Of a DNA stretch of 64,000 nucleotides, positions 20,201 through 30,657 are shown piece after piece. The stretch lies in assembly GCA_900491605.1 (NCBI GenBank), contig UESW01004568.1:650848-714847 (forward strand), written 5' to 3'. Made by a program: the position numbers and the translations under genes. This DNA is from Calamus simplicifolius (taxonomy: Eukaryota > Streptophyta > Magnoliopsida > Arecales > Arecaceae). The notes beneath the pieces were generated by a model. That model searched no databases, was not told where the DNA came from, and saw only the letters and a list, made by a program, of their open reading frames with translations. Positions within the stretch are counted from its first letter, which is position 1. Each line of letters starts with the position of its first letter.

Positions 20201-23200
20201 AAGAAAAAAATTGCCACCATATTTCAGCTGCTAATTCCTGAGCATTGCTGCTGCTGCTGCTTCTAAGAGCAATGCACCAATGACTGTTGAACACTGTACC
20301 AACATTTCTCTTTCCTCTATTCTGTCTCCACTCTTTTGTCATGAAGGGTTAAGGCATATGGAGATCTACCATTTGGTTTACAATTTACATCTAGCAAGTT
20401 TGTTTCAAAACTTACGAAACTAACCCATGCCAATCCAACCCCAATGTCTGAATCACCTGCCTTAGGTGTGAATGCATGCACAAACAGTTGCCCAGTCAGC
20501 ATACTTGGTTGCCTAAACCTACTGAGTCTTGTTATGGGACCTGGGTGCCTTGATCCAGTAAGGTGGTCGCCTATGGCCATGCCTATTTTGTTTTTCAAAA
20601 TGATGGGTGTTAAACCTTCTTCTTAGTATTGCCAATTGGAAACATTTAAAGACGTTAGCTGTTGAAGGCTAGAGATGAGAGCTTTGGTGCAATGATAGGT
20701 TGCTCCATTATGACCCAAAGATTATGAGTTCAAAACACAGAAATAGCCTTTCTGCATGAGAGGGTAAGGCTGTGTACATTTGACCCTTTCAAGATTCCAT
20801 AATGGCGGGAGCCTTATGTACTAAACTACCCTTTAGTTGTTGAAGGCTAGAGACAGACAAGGTTTGAAGGAAGGGGATTAAGAGAAAATTGGTGGAATTT
20901 TGGCATGTAAAGTTTTGTTGATATTTCATTGTGCTATTTGGGGGTTGCAAATAGTTTTAAGTTTATGTAGATATAGCGGTCTCCTTGTGTTTGGCATATC
21001 AACCAGGTATAATGGTGGCTGACCTGCATTGTGATGTCTAAATAGTTGTATTGGTTATTAGTCTCCATTATGATAGCTCATTTTCCTCATAAGGGGACTA
21101 GAAGAGGCAGATTCCAGAAGGGGATTGGTCTGAATTTTTTTTATCTTTTATCTTCTGCAACAACCTCTTTAGTTGAAAAATGTTGGTTATGACATATTTG
21201 TAGGAGGTTTTGGGCTATCTTGACTAGGTGTGAGCAATGGTGATAACTTGAGAACTGATACTAACTTGATTTGATATAGTTGGGTTGGTTCGGTTCTACA
21301 TGTTAATAGAATTGGTTCTGGGTCCAGAACCCTGTGAACCCTCTTCGGGTTAGTTCTTGATTTTGACATGAGAACTGACTGCCCTCCTTTTTTGGTAATT
21401 TTTTTAGAAAAAGAGATTAAAGTACTCCCAAGGATTTAAGCTTGGACATCACATTTACCTCATTAGTTATCTACCATCTCTACCAAGAGGTCTTGAGTGT
21501 TAGATTAGTCAACAAATACTATATATCCTTTTTATTAAATACAACAATAGAAAAAATTTTAACCATTAAATATTATAGGTGTGTCAATGATTAAAAAATA
21601 AAATAAAAAAGGCACGCTCATTTCACCTAACTTCTATAGCTAAGAAAAACTTGTAAATCTATCAAAAATGGCAAAAAAGGGAAAAAAGTCCCAAGGATAA
21701 TGCGGAAAAAAAGAAAGAAAATCATGTTTACCTTGGAACGAATGTCGAACGGTACTGATCTGATTGGATTGGTTCTGGGTCGGTTCTAGGGTAAAGTTGG
21801 TTTGGCTTTGGGCACAAAATCTTGCAATCGATCTTAATTGGGTCGGTTCTAGGCTTTAACTTGGAATTGACCTAACCCATCCTAAATTCACCCCAATCTT
21901 GACCTTATGGGAACCCATAAAAATTCTTCCCCCCATTCCTTTCTACGATGGCTGACCCTTTTGTGCTTGTAATTTCATTTGAAGAAAGTTGAAGAATTAT
22001 GGTCCTGCTGTCTTTGTTTATGTGTGGACTTAAGTTTGACTTTTCTTGCTCCTTAATCTTTGTATTTATGCATATTTTTTGGGTTAAAATGTGAATTTGA
22101 TGCGTTCATATTGGCACCTTCCAAACTGGTCAACCAATTTAATTTGCAAAGTACATCCAACTTGTATCTGAATCTAATCTCTACTATTCATGGTTGGAAC
22201 CCAGAAGTAGCTGTTGAAGTAGGCTAGAATGGGCAGACCATTTCCTACAAATATCCTTTTTTGTTGGCTACTAGTAAATTGCTACAATACACAATTCTGC
22301 ATAAATGACATTTCTGCCAAATACTACTTGTGCATAGCATTCAAAGCGCGATAGTGTGATACTTCTTTGACAACTAAGGATTGTCATTCAAACTTCGTGC
22401 TAATTTTAAACAAACACAATTCTACTATGCAGGCATTTTATAAAGTTGTTCGTAGTTGGGCTTCAAAAAAGTTCATGACTGGATGGTATGTTTCTGATAT
22501 TATCTTAGTTTTTTATTCATATATTATTGAGTGAAGTACATGCTTCTCTGTTTAGTTCTACATATCTTTTTAAGCACTGTCATCTGCAGTACATTATAAT
22601 TTCATTAATTGGAACTGTTTAACAGGATGCATATGACCTCAGGGATTGTACTCCTGCTTTTGTACCTGCTCTTACATGTTTAGTCCCTGTAGTCAAGCGT
22701 ACTTGGTTGCTACTGATTTTCACTAAAACCAACTTTGGTACAAAAGTTTCATTGTATGTTATCTTTGAATGTCTATATTGTGCTTCTCACATCATTTATA
22801 CCATCTGGTACTTTGTAACGTTTCCCTGATTGCAGGGATACTTCAAGATATTAACATGAACAGTACACTTCAAATTAATTATTTATGTTGGCTTCAGTTG
22901 ATCCTGTTTCACTATTTGCTCCTATTTTAAGCTTAGTCCTTTGACTGTGTTAGGTGCTCCACAAAAGTGGCTTTCCTAGAAAGTGATGGAATGCAGGAGC
23001 ATTCAGGAAGCTTTTGCGTATAACGTGACTAAAAGCAATAAGGCTTGCTTAGGGATTTTAAAGAAAAATTAAGGGATAAAAATAGGGGATATAATTCTGG
23101 TTATATGCACAAAGGAACTCTTAGAAGATCTTTGGAATTATGTTTAGAATAATACTGAACTATTTTAATTGCAAAGACTATAATCTTTTTGTTGATAGAA

Positions 23201-26200
23201 GAAAGTAAGAGAATTTGACAAAGAAGACCTTTGTTAAGAAGTTTTGGCCATCCAGACCAACTTCCAGTGGTAATAACCAAATGACTGTCTTATGGTGCAT
23301 TGTTTTGTGTTTCTTTTCAGTCAACAACTATAATCTTTTGTTAGAAATTTAGGTTATATTTCAAGAATTTGTGGAAATCAAGTATTCACCAAGGATTTTT
23401 TATTAGGAAAAAAAAAACATTTCAGATTATTGAATTCAGTTTATAGATTTGTCAAATGAATGTATATCATTTTTTTTCATAATCAAAAGTGACATGGTAA
23501 TTGTGTCTACATCCATTCATATATTTTCAAATGGAGTGTTAAGGAGACATTACAAGAGATCAGTCTTTGCACTATATATTTTTTGAAGAAAATTCTGAAT
23601 GCAGTTGAGGATGATTTCTGAAAGATGTGCAAATGCAACAAAGTGGTACTACTTCCTGGGCAGTTTGTTAAGACTTCCAAAAACAGTCTGTAATGATTAT
23701 TTTCCCCCTCTTTTTTTGGTTTATTATGCTTGTATGAAAGTTTAATATGGTGCAGTACTGCTGTATTGTTATTCTGTTTGATTTGATAACATAGGAATGG
23801 CTTGCACTAGTAGATATATAAAACCAAAGTGAGCTTTATGTTATATCATTTTTTAACTTGTTCTTTGTTTTCCTTTCCTCTTTTTTGCAATTTGCAGTGT
23901 CATCTTGTTTCCAATCGCAATCACCTTCTACATCACCTGGTGGTTTATCCATTTTGTGGATGGATTTTTCTCTCCAATTTATGCTCAACTTGGAATTAAC
24001 ATATTTGGTATGCCTTATTATTCATATAGTCCTATGTGGTTATGAAGTTCTAGTTTAGCATACCATAGATGATTTGTGGATGCCATTCCTTATACTTCTA
24101 ATATTTATTATCAATCTGGGAACTTATCATACTTTAAATCATATGATTCATCATTAAGTTGAACTAAATGTTACTTATTTTCTTTATTCTATGATACTTG
24201 CTTTGGAACGTTGGCTAAGTCCTTTCTAGATTTATCAGCAGGCTAGCACTATGTATCCTTCTAAGTATCCATCAAATTTCAAGCTTCTTGTAACACTCTA
24301 AGAGTTAACCACTAGTGTTTCTTTGTAGTCTCCCAAATTCCATCAACAAAATAAAGTGTAGATATTTGTTTTTCTTTCCTCCTGCAAGGGTTCAACAGCT
24401 TATCCGGTGCTCGTATGCCCTTTTTTGTGTATACAGTGAACGAACATGTGAATATTTAAACGCCCAAAGCGGGAAGTGTAAGCTAGTGTTTCCAATGGAA
24501 AAATAACTATATATTATTCATCTCAATCGCAATTATTTTGCATAATGGCAGGGATAGTGAATATTCTTACTTTGCATTATTTTGCTCTGTTTGTTTAGTT
24601 TTGTTTGGTGTTTGTGGGTGGGAGGAGCTGTGGGAGGGTTTCAAGGGAGACTTTTTTTGATTTCTCTTCTTTGTTCTGTTCATTTTCATTCTTTTTGTGC
24701 AATCATGTCTTCTGATCTCACTTTTTATTGCTTTTATCATTTGGTTAGTTTTTGTTCTTTGCTCTCATTGTTAGCTGATTATGGAGTTCTAGTTAATTAA
24801 ATCCTTATGCTGCTTCCCGTTTCTTGCGTTCCTGATATAAAACCTGTATTTATTGTTTGAGTTTGTTAGGACTTGGTTTTGTGACTTCCATAATGTTCAT
24901 CTTCTTGGTCGGAGTTTTCATGTCATCTTGGCTGGGGGCATCTGTTCTTAGCCTTGGCGAGTGGTTCATCAAGCGCATGCCATTTGTTCGGCATATATAT
25001 AATGCATCCAAGCAAATTAGTGCTGCTATATCTCCTGGTGATGTTCCTTTGCTTCCACCATTATTCTAGCCTGCAATTTACTTCTTGTTGCTAACGTTCT
25101 CTAACTACAGATCAAAATACACAAGCCTTCAAGGAAGTGGCCATCATAAGGCACCCCCGGATCGGTGAATATGCATTTGGATTCATCACTTCAGCTGTTG
25201 TTCTTCAGGTATAAACAGCAGGCGTTGAGCATTGCTGATATCATGCATTTTCATGATTGCATATGCCCATTTGTTACATTACATACACAACCTTATTGAT
25301 CTACTCATACACAACCTTATTCATTTGTATTATCTTGTAAGGTTGAGTTAGGATTCTCAGTTATAGACTTTCTTGCTGCTAGATGAGTCAAATCAAGTGT
25401 ATGTTTTAGTAAACAAGAATGTTGAATTCCATATAATTTCACAGGTGGTTGGAACGGTTAAAAAAATGTGCTAAATTACTATCAGATGGAGGGGGTTGAG
25501 ATTGGGGCAGTTTGGTAGATAGGTTTGTTGATGGGAGATAGGTTATACGGAAGAACAAATTTTTCTCTTTTGATGAAAAGGTTAAACCAGCCAAAGCTGG
25601 TTCTCGCATTGGTTGGCTTTTTTTTCTTATTTGTTCTATTATCATGGACTAATTAAATAGAGGGGTGCGACACCAAATAAAATAGAAGCGTTATATATGA
25701 ATTGTAGAATATTTTTCAGAATTTTTTCTATTAATTTCTGCTTGTTGGGAAGCTATAAGGGCTCAAGGTGATACTTAAGCGAACAATATCTTATGCGGAA
25801 AAATGATGTGAATATTGAGATGGATGTGTGGTAATATAAGTAAAGATAGATAAGAAATAAAGTCATTGTAAAAATAACGAGGTGGCATCAATTGAGGATA
25901 AATTAAAAGAAGAACGACTTAAATGACTTGGACATTTGCAACATATATCTATACATACACCCGTGCAAATGAGTGCATGTAGAAAGGAAAAGAGGTAGAA
26001 GTAGATATTAGGCGAAGAAGTAAAAAAGAAATATTTAATATTTTTGCATTATACAGAATTTGTGACTCTAAATCAAAGAAAATAAAGAAAAAGATTTATA
26101 CAACGAAACTCAACTAGTTCGAGATTGAAGCTTTGTAAAAAGGTAGAGATAGCTCCCATTGATAATAAATTACAGGAGGAACGACTTAAATGGTTTGGAC

Positions 26201-27634
26201 ATGTGCAACATAAATTTAGAGATGCACCTGTGTGGATGAGTGACTTGATACATGTAGAGAAAAAAAAAGGTAGAGATAGACCAAAAATTACATATAAAGA
26301 AAAAAAATGTAAAGATAGACCAAAAATTACATGTAGAGAAAAAAAGAGGAGTAGTATCCAAAAATTACGTGGTAGGAAGTAATAAAGAAAGGCTTAAAAT
26401 TTTTGCATTTTACAAAAACAATGACTCACAATAGAGCTGAATGGAGAAAAAGAATTTATGTAGCCAACCCCAACTAATTTGGAATTAAGGTTTTGTTGTT
26501 GTGGTCATTGTCGTCATCGTCGTTGTTTGTTTATATAGTTTTAGTGCTTGTGATAAACTTTGTAGAAATATAAAGAAGAGAGTTTTGTGGTTTTAGTGGA
26601 AGAAAATAGTGAGAGAACTTGGATGTCTTGGAGTTCCATTGGTATGGGTGAGATAAGATATTATTATTTGAGATCTTATAGTATGAACGTGTAGTATAGA
26701 GACATGGGAAGGGGCCATAGTTAGAAAAGGGGCTCCAATATGTTAATGAGAGGCCTACTTGGATCAAGATGAAAATTGTATTGAAGGATGTGGCAAGGTT
26801 AGTTGGGCTTAGACTGGCCTGCCATCATCTTAGATCTTAATCAATATATCTTGAAGCATCTCATGTCTAAAGTGTTGGGATGGGGTGGGATGGTGGCACG
26901 TCCTACGCCATAGAAAGATTGGGGTTGTTCTATCTCACAATATTTAAAACCTTGTGCATAAGTGTATGTGTGCATGTATATGTATGTATGTATTGCTTGT
27001 TCTGTACCTGGTGATGGCCGTCATAAGAATCGATGGAGCAGTGGCTGGATGCATTAGTCCCAAACCCAAGTTGTCGTGCTGTATGCAAGTTAAAAGAAGG
27101 GTTCTCCTACACGGCTGTATATATGTATGCATATTCATTCAGAAATCTAAGTCAAGCACATTGGTTTTAATTCAGCCATATTCTCTTTCATCCTTCTTCC
27201 AATGAATGTTGTTGTTATCCATGTTTTAGTTACAAAATAATCTCTCTGCAGAGTTATTCTGGTGAAGAGGAGCTATGCTGTGTCTATGTTCCAACCAACC
27301 ACCTCTACATCGGTGATATATTCCTGGTCAACTCCAAGGATGTCATCAGACCAAACTTATCTGTCCGTGAAGGCATTGGTAAGCCACCATCTTGTATGTC
27401 GGTTTCCTTGAAGGACTAGAGATATGCTTATTATTCATTTGTTGTTCTACTGAATGTGGTCACAATTGAGCTAGCGTTTATGCTGTTCCCCTCACTATGA
27501 TGTTAATAATGTTTTTTAATCTTGTTTCTTGTGCAGAAATTGTAGTCTCAGGGGGCATGTCAATGCCCCAAATTCTCTCAACGCTGGATTTGCATACAAT
27601 CCAAGTGGATAGAACCAGATCTAGTAGAAACTGA
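17236..27634 (+). CDS. LCV: LIKE COV (CONTINUOUS VASCULAR RING family) membrane protein
   Basis: Seven coding exons: 17236-17388, 22433-22485, 23898-24007, 24870-25037, 25111-25208, 27252-27378 and 27537-27634. All introns are GT-AG, and phases join to 807 nt (268 aa plus TGA). The protein matches the plant LIKE-COV/COV1 family (DUF502) over its length. A Ser/Ala/His-rich cytosolic N-terminus (1-51) is followed by two hydrophobic segments (about 69-90 and 108-132, with the conserved ITWWFIHFVDGFFSPIY loop between). A conserved domain follows, with GEWFIKRMPFVRHIYNASKQ, AFKEVAIIRHP, CCVYVPTNHLYIGD and EIVVSGGMSMP. COV1-type proteins are integral membrane proteins of the Golgi/trans-Golgi network, needed for vascular patterning and vacuolar protein sorting in Arabidopsis. 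The start is supported by the family-typical GSRERDRELLIPV shortly after the Met. No lesion was seen. Confidence 0.95.
17389..22432 (+). other. Intron 1 of the LIKE-COV gene (5.0 kb)
   Basis: A GT-AG intron with GTCTGACC at the donor and a CTATGCAG acceptor. It has no host gene of its own. It holds an Au-type SINE (20655-20853), a GCT trinucleotide run near 20246, and a 21,270-21,900 segment rich in GGTTCGGTTCTGG-like phrases typical of degenerate plant intron repeats. Short open frames here (for example 20317-20598 on the minus strand) match nothing I recognise. Confidence 0.8.
20655..20853 (+). mobile_element. Au-type SINE with 21-bp target duplication
   Basis: The body (20676-20832, about 157 bp) has the order seen in the plant Au SINE family: GGTGCAATGATAGGTTGCTC near the 5' end, GAGTTCAAAACAC at the pol III B-box position, GAGGGTAAGGCTGTGTACA, and GGCGGGAGCCTTATGTACT before a pyrimidine-rich CCCTTT end. 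It is flanked by TTAG(C/T)TGTTGAAGGCTAGAGA at 20655-20675 and 20833-20853, 21 bp with one mismatch. This is a target duplication. SINEs are noncoding and depend on a LINE enzyme. Confidence 0.88.
24008..24869 (+). other. Intron 3 of the LIKE-COV gene
   Basis: 862-bp GT-AG intron, T-rich, with no feature recognised inside it. Confidence 0.8.
25790..26137 (+). mobile_element. RTE-type LINE 3' end, copy 1 (degenerate)
   Basis: The order of phrases matches the C-terminus and 3'UTR of plant RTE-clade LINEs. AGAACGACTTAAATGACTTGG stands where the family encodes RLKWFGHV. Next come a stretch with GTAGAAAGGAAAAGAGG, and a tail reading AAAAAGATTTATACAACGAA followed by CTCAACTAGTTCGAGATTG. It is strongly diverged and full of indels. 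It ends about where copy 2 starts. Confidence 0.7.
26138..26530 (+). mobile_element. RTE-type LINE 3' end, copy 2
   Basis: Better preserved than copy 1. The stretch 26125-26382 reads EERLKWFGHVQHKFRDAPVWMSDLIHVE and then a duplicated KGRDRPKITYKEKKCKDRPKIT segment. This is the usual C-terminus of plant RTE reverse transcriptases with one internal unit doubled. The tail has GCTGAATGGAGAAAAAGAAT, then a CCAACCCCAACTAATTTGGA context, and a (TTG)n-like end near 26492-26530. Such 3' (TTG)n ends are characteristic of this clade. No full element is present. Confidence 0.78.
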
Positions 27635-29955
27635 GATACATGCTTTGTTTTCTTTTGTTTGAGCTGCCAGTGTTGGTCACATGGTTCATTCCGTATGGTG
27701 TCAGTTTGTCAAATCTTAATTTTTGTATCAGCCAGCTAGATTCTGATGGCGTGTAACATTCTCTCTCATTTTAGGTTTCTATTGCTGTGTAAAAAAGTAG
27801 ATGAAGCTGATATCAGACATGGCTTAATATTTTGTATGGGCTTTGTTGTTTCATCAAAAGAACGAGGTTTATTTCAGCTCTGAGTATGTGCATTCCCTCA
27901 AGTTTGTTGGTCTATAAGAATTTAAAGTGGTTCCATTATCTTAAGCGACTCTACATTCATTGTTGCTCATATTTGAAGTTTGAACGTGTAACCTCAAAAT
28001 ATTCTCGTATGTTATCTTGAAAAAAAAAGAGAGTATATTGTAGACAATCCATGAGTGACATGTGTGTAAGGTGTCGATTAGTACAGCACAATAATGCTTT
28101 GCCCTCAACATTATAAGTTGTTCTACAAAGTTTGTTTGATATATAGTTCTAGTGCTATGGGAGCATGCATGCACATGAGGCATCCGTCATGCTGATTGGA
28201 AGAGCCAAGGGGTAGGTACTGGAAAGCCAAAGAAATTAGTGAATTAGAATTTGGCCAAGTCCCACAGGGGTCCAAAGCTCAGCTGCTAGAATTAGGAGTG
28301 GATATGAGGTACAGGTGAAAGTAAATATTTTAGAAACATATGATATGTTTCTTAGTTGCCAAGGCTTGGTATATAATCGAGGGTCAAACCAATGTCTGAC
28401 ATCCTTTGGAACCCAACTCTGCCCCTTGTCCCGCGAGGGCGAGGCAGGGAGTTTGACCATTTGAACCAAGGTTTGGTCTGCTATCATATAAAAAACTTCC
28501 AACGCTAACACACAAATATTGTAGTGCCCTTCATCTTGAAAGCTTGAGGGTATCAGTATAAGTAGGAACAGTAGGGAGGTTAAAAAAATTAATTAATTAA
28601 TTAATTTTTTTTTCTGACGTCTGTGTTAGCCTAACTTATTTTATACTACAAACCATCTTTTAAAATGTGTTGGTTAACCTAAAATCTTCTTAGATCATTA
28701 TCTTCCTCTTTCTTACCCACTGGGCATAGAAATGTAAATCATACTCTAAAAAACTTGGTTCTCTAACCTGACTAATTTATAATAATCAAGGATAGTTTCA
28801 TATTATTTTTTAATAATCTTATTAATTATAATTTATATATAGGACTTATATACCTACGTTCAAGCATACCTTTTTTTATTCATGTATGTTTGACCCTTGC
28901 TCATTATCATTTCAATTATAAAATCTTAACTAATAGTTAGACGTTGATCATATTAAATCAAATTAAATACTAATAAAAATTTAAATAAATTTAACAATAA
29001 TTAAATTTTAAGTAAAATCGATCGTTCACTTTTTAGTATTATTCTCCCTTCCTACCACAACATGCCATAGATTCACTATATATAAAAAATTATTGTAATA
29101 AAAGGCTTTCAACATCGAAGATTGCTGACTTTAGAATAGTTGGTTCACTAAAATCATACACTAAACTATTTTTTTTTCAATAAAAAAAGCTCAGATCTAA
29201 AGTTAAATTTAATTACTAACTCGGCTCAAATGTGAGTTCGGTGTTTATTCATTTTACCATCCTTTCTCAAATTTGAATTCAATCTCTCTTTAATCAGATT
29301 TGGACTAGAGGATGACTCGACTGCACCCATCAAGATCCCATCAACAACAAACCCCATTCACAGGGAACAAGAGAGCTCTTAATAAATTACGCCAACATAT
29401 AATATAGTACAACAATAATAATCCAATAATGAGCTACTTGTATCCCAAAAAATTAATGCAAACCTGCTGCCATTAATCAATGAACGATGATAACACACAA
29501 TGTTCTCACCCACCTTGTCAAGAGGAAGAAGTCAAATAGAGGGGAATAGAAGAAGCCAAATAGAGGGAGAATAGAAAAAGAAAAAGAAAAAGAAACCCAG
29601 TAAAAGATCCTCTGCCGACACGCTCATTCTAAGCCCGCAGCTGAAAAGGCCGCTCCTTGCCCTAAACACCAAACAGCCTTTCTTTACCAATGTTTCGTCT
29701 TCTAACCGTGTAACTTTCCGGGACCCACAAGGAATGCCGCTGAACCCCACCGATCTAGGCCGGATGGTGTTCGAGAAAAGACAGCAGATCCTCGCCGACC
29801 TCCACGTTGCCAGCCGACACTCGAAGCTAGTCCATTCTCTCCACGTCCGTTATCACACCCTTTTCTCTGCTTACTTGGTGGTGGAAGCCGCTCTCGGCCA
29901 CTGCTTTCCGTCCCCCCGTTGGGCTCGACTGGGACACGCCTCGTTCCCGTTTTTC
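27635..29955. other. LIKE-COV 3'UTR and intergenic DNA; no gene seen
   Basis: The first 150-250 bp should be the 3'UTR of the LIKE-COV gene, but I found no clear polyadenylation signal. Beyond it lie an AATT-repeat palindrome at about 28578-28605, AT-rich DNA to 29290, a short tandem duplication with AAATAGAGGG near 29533 and 29559, and a GAAAAA-rich purine run at 29571-29592. From about 29700 the G+C rises toward the next gene's leader. Confidence 0.5.
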
Positions 29956-29959
29956 CGTT

Positions 29960-29980
29960 GAGAGAGAGAGAGAGAGAGAG
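29960..29980. repeat. (GA)n microsatellite in the CC1-like gene leader
   Basis: About ten perfect GA units, roughly 77 bp before the inferred 5'UTR intron donor. Microsatellites of this type are common in plant promoters and leaders and can bind GAGA-binding (BBR/BPC) proteins. Here this is only a possibility. Confidence 0.85.
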
Positions 29981-30057
29981 TGGAGTGATCTCCAATTTGG
30001 GATTGGAGAGCCCTTCGATCGCATTATTGTTGTCTCGAAGAAGGCTTTCTTAGAGAG

Positions 30058-30651
30058 GTATATGCTTGTCTCTATAAATCTCTGTTTTTTTTTGGGGTTA
30101 AATTAGCATTATGGATCGTTAGTGGCGGTGCTTTCGTCTTCTGAATTCGAATGGTTGAAAGGTGGAAATTTGCGGCAGAATTCTGCTTTCCCCTGCTTCT
30201 TTTCTTTATAATTTCTCTCGTTTTCTATAATGAAATTCGGAAATTTGGGTTTTTTTAATGGTTTTTGATGGAGAGTGGAATGATCCTCCTTTTCTCTGAG
30301 GATTTTTTCTATAATTCCTGAGATTTTTAGGGTTTTGAGTTGTCCCTAATTGCTGACATATCAGGATGATCTTGTAATTAAAAAGCCGTTTCTGGAATGG
30401 GATTCTCCATAAAGAACGGTTTTGAGTTCATTTAACTGTATGTTATAAGATTAGACATTCTTTCTCTCTTTAATTCTGGCTCTTTTTTTACCGCAAATTC
30501 GTTATAGCATTTCTCTGCTGATCAACTCACTTATTCCGACTGAAAGCTGGGATCTTTGATGGTTCTGGTGTCGTATTTGGAGTTGTTGTTAAACTTAGCC
30601 CGCATTACTATACTTCTTGGATTAATGTGGAACGGGAATTTATTTATTTAG
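30058..30651 (+). other. Probable intron in the 5'UTR of the CC1-like gene
   Basis: A good donor (AGAG|GTATATG at 30058) and a T-rich acceptor (TTTATTTAG| at 30650-30651) would remove 594 bp and leave GGCAAG directly before the start codon. The segment is T-rich with no coding frame, as expected for a leader intron. It has not been confirmed by transcript data. Confidence 0.65.
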
Positions 30652-30657
30652 GGCAAG

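Larger units (their letters stand above)
25209..27251 (+). other. Intron 5 of the LIKE-COV gene, with LINE remnants
   Basis: A 2.0-kb GT-AG intron. Between 25790 and 26530 it carries two 3' ends of RTE-type LINEs. Near 26960-26995 is a TGTATATGTATG-type microsatellite. The other parts show no recognisable gene. Confidence 0.8.

Noticed and set aside
20317..20598. A 93-codon minus-strand frame in LIKE-COV intron 1
   Set aside because: Matches no family I know and lies inside an intron whose flanking exons splice cleanly. It could be a degenerate transposon piece, but nothing supports a gene.
21270..21900. GGTTCGGTTCTGGG-rich stretch in intron 1
   Set aside because: Similar phrases occur widely in plant introns. 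No ends or duplications could be defined, so it is left as degenerate repeat.
28570..28615. AATTAATTAATT palindrome as a possible hairpin element
   Set aside because: Simple AT tetranucleotide repeat in AT-rich intergenic DNA with no associated gene or transposon end.
29734..29961. A 75-codon frame upstream of the CC1-like gene
   Set aside because: Lies in the promoter/leader region, ends at the (GA)n tract, and matches no known protein.
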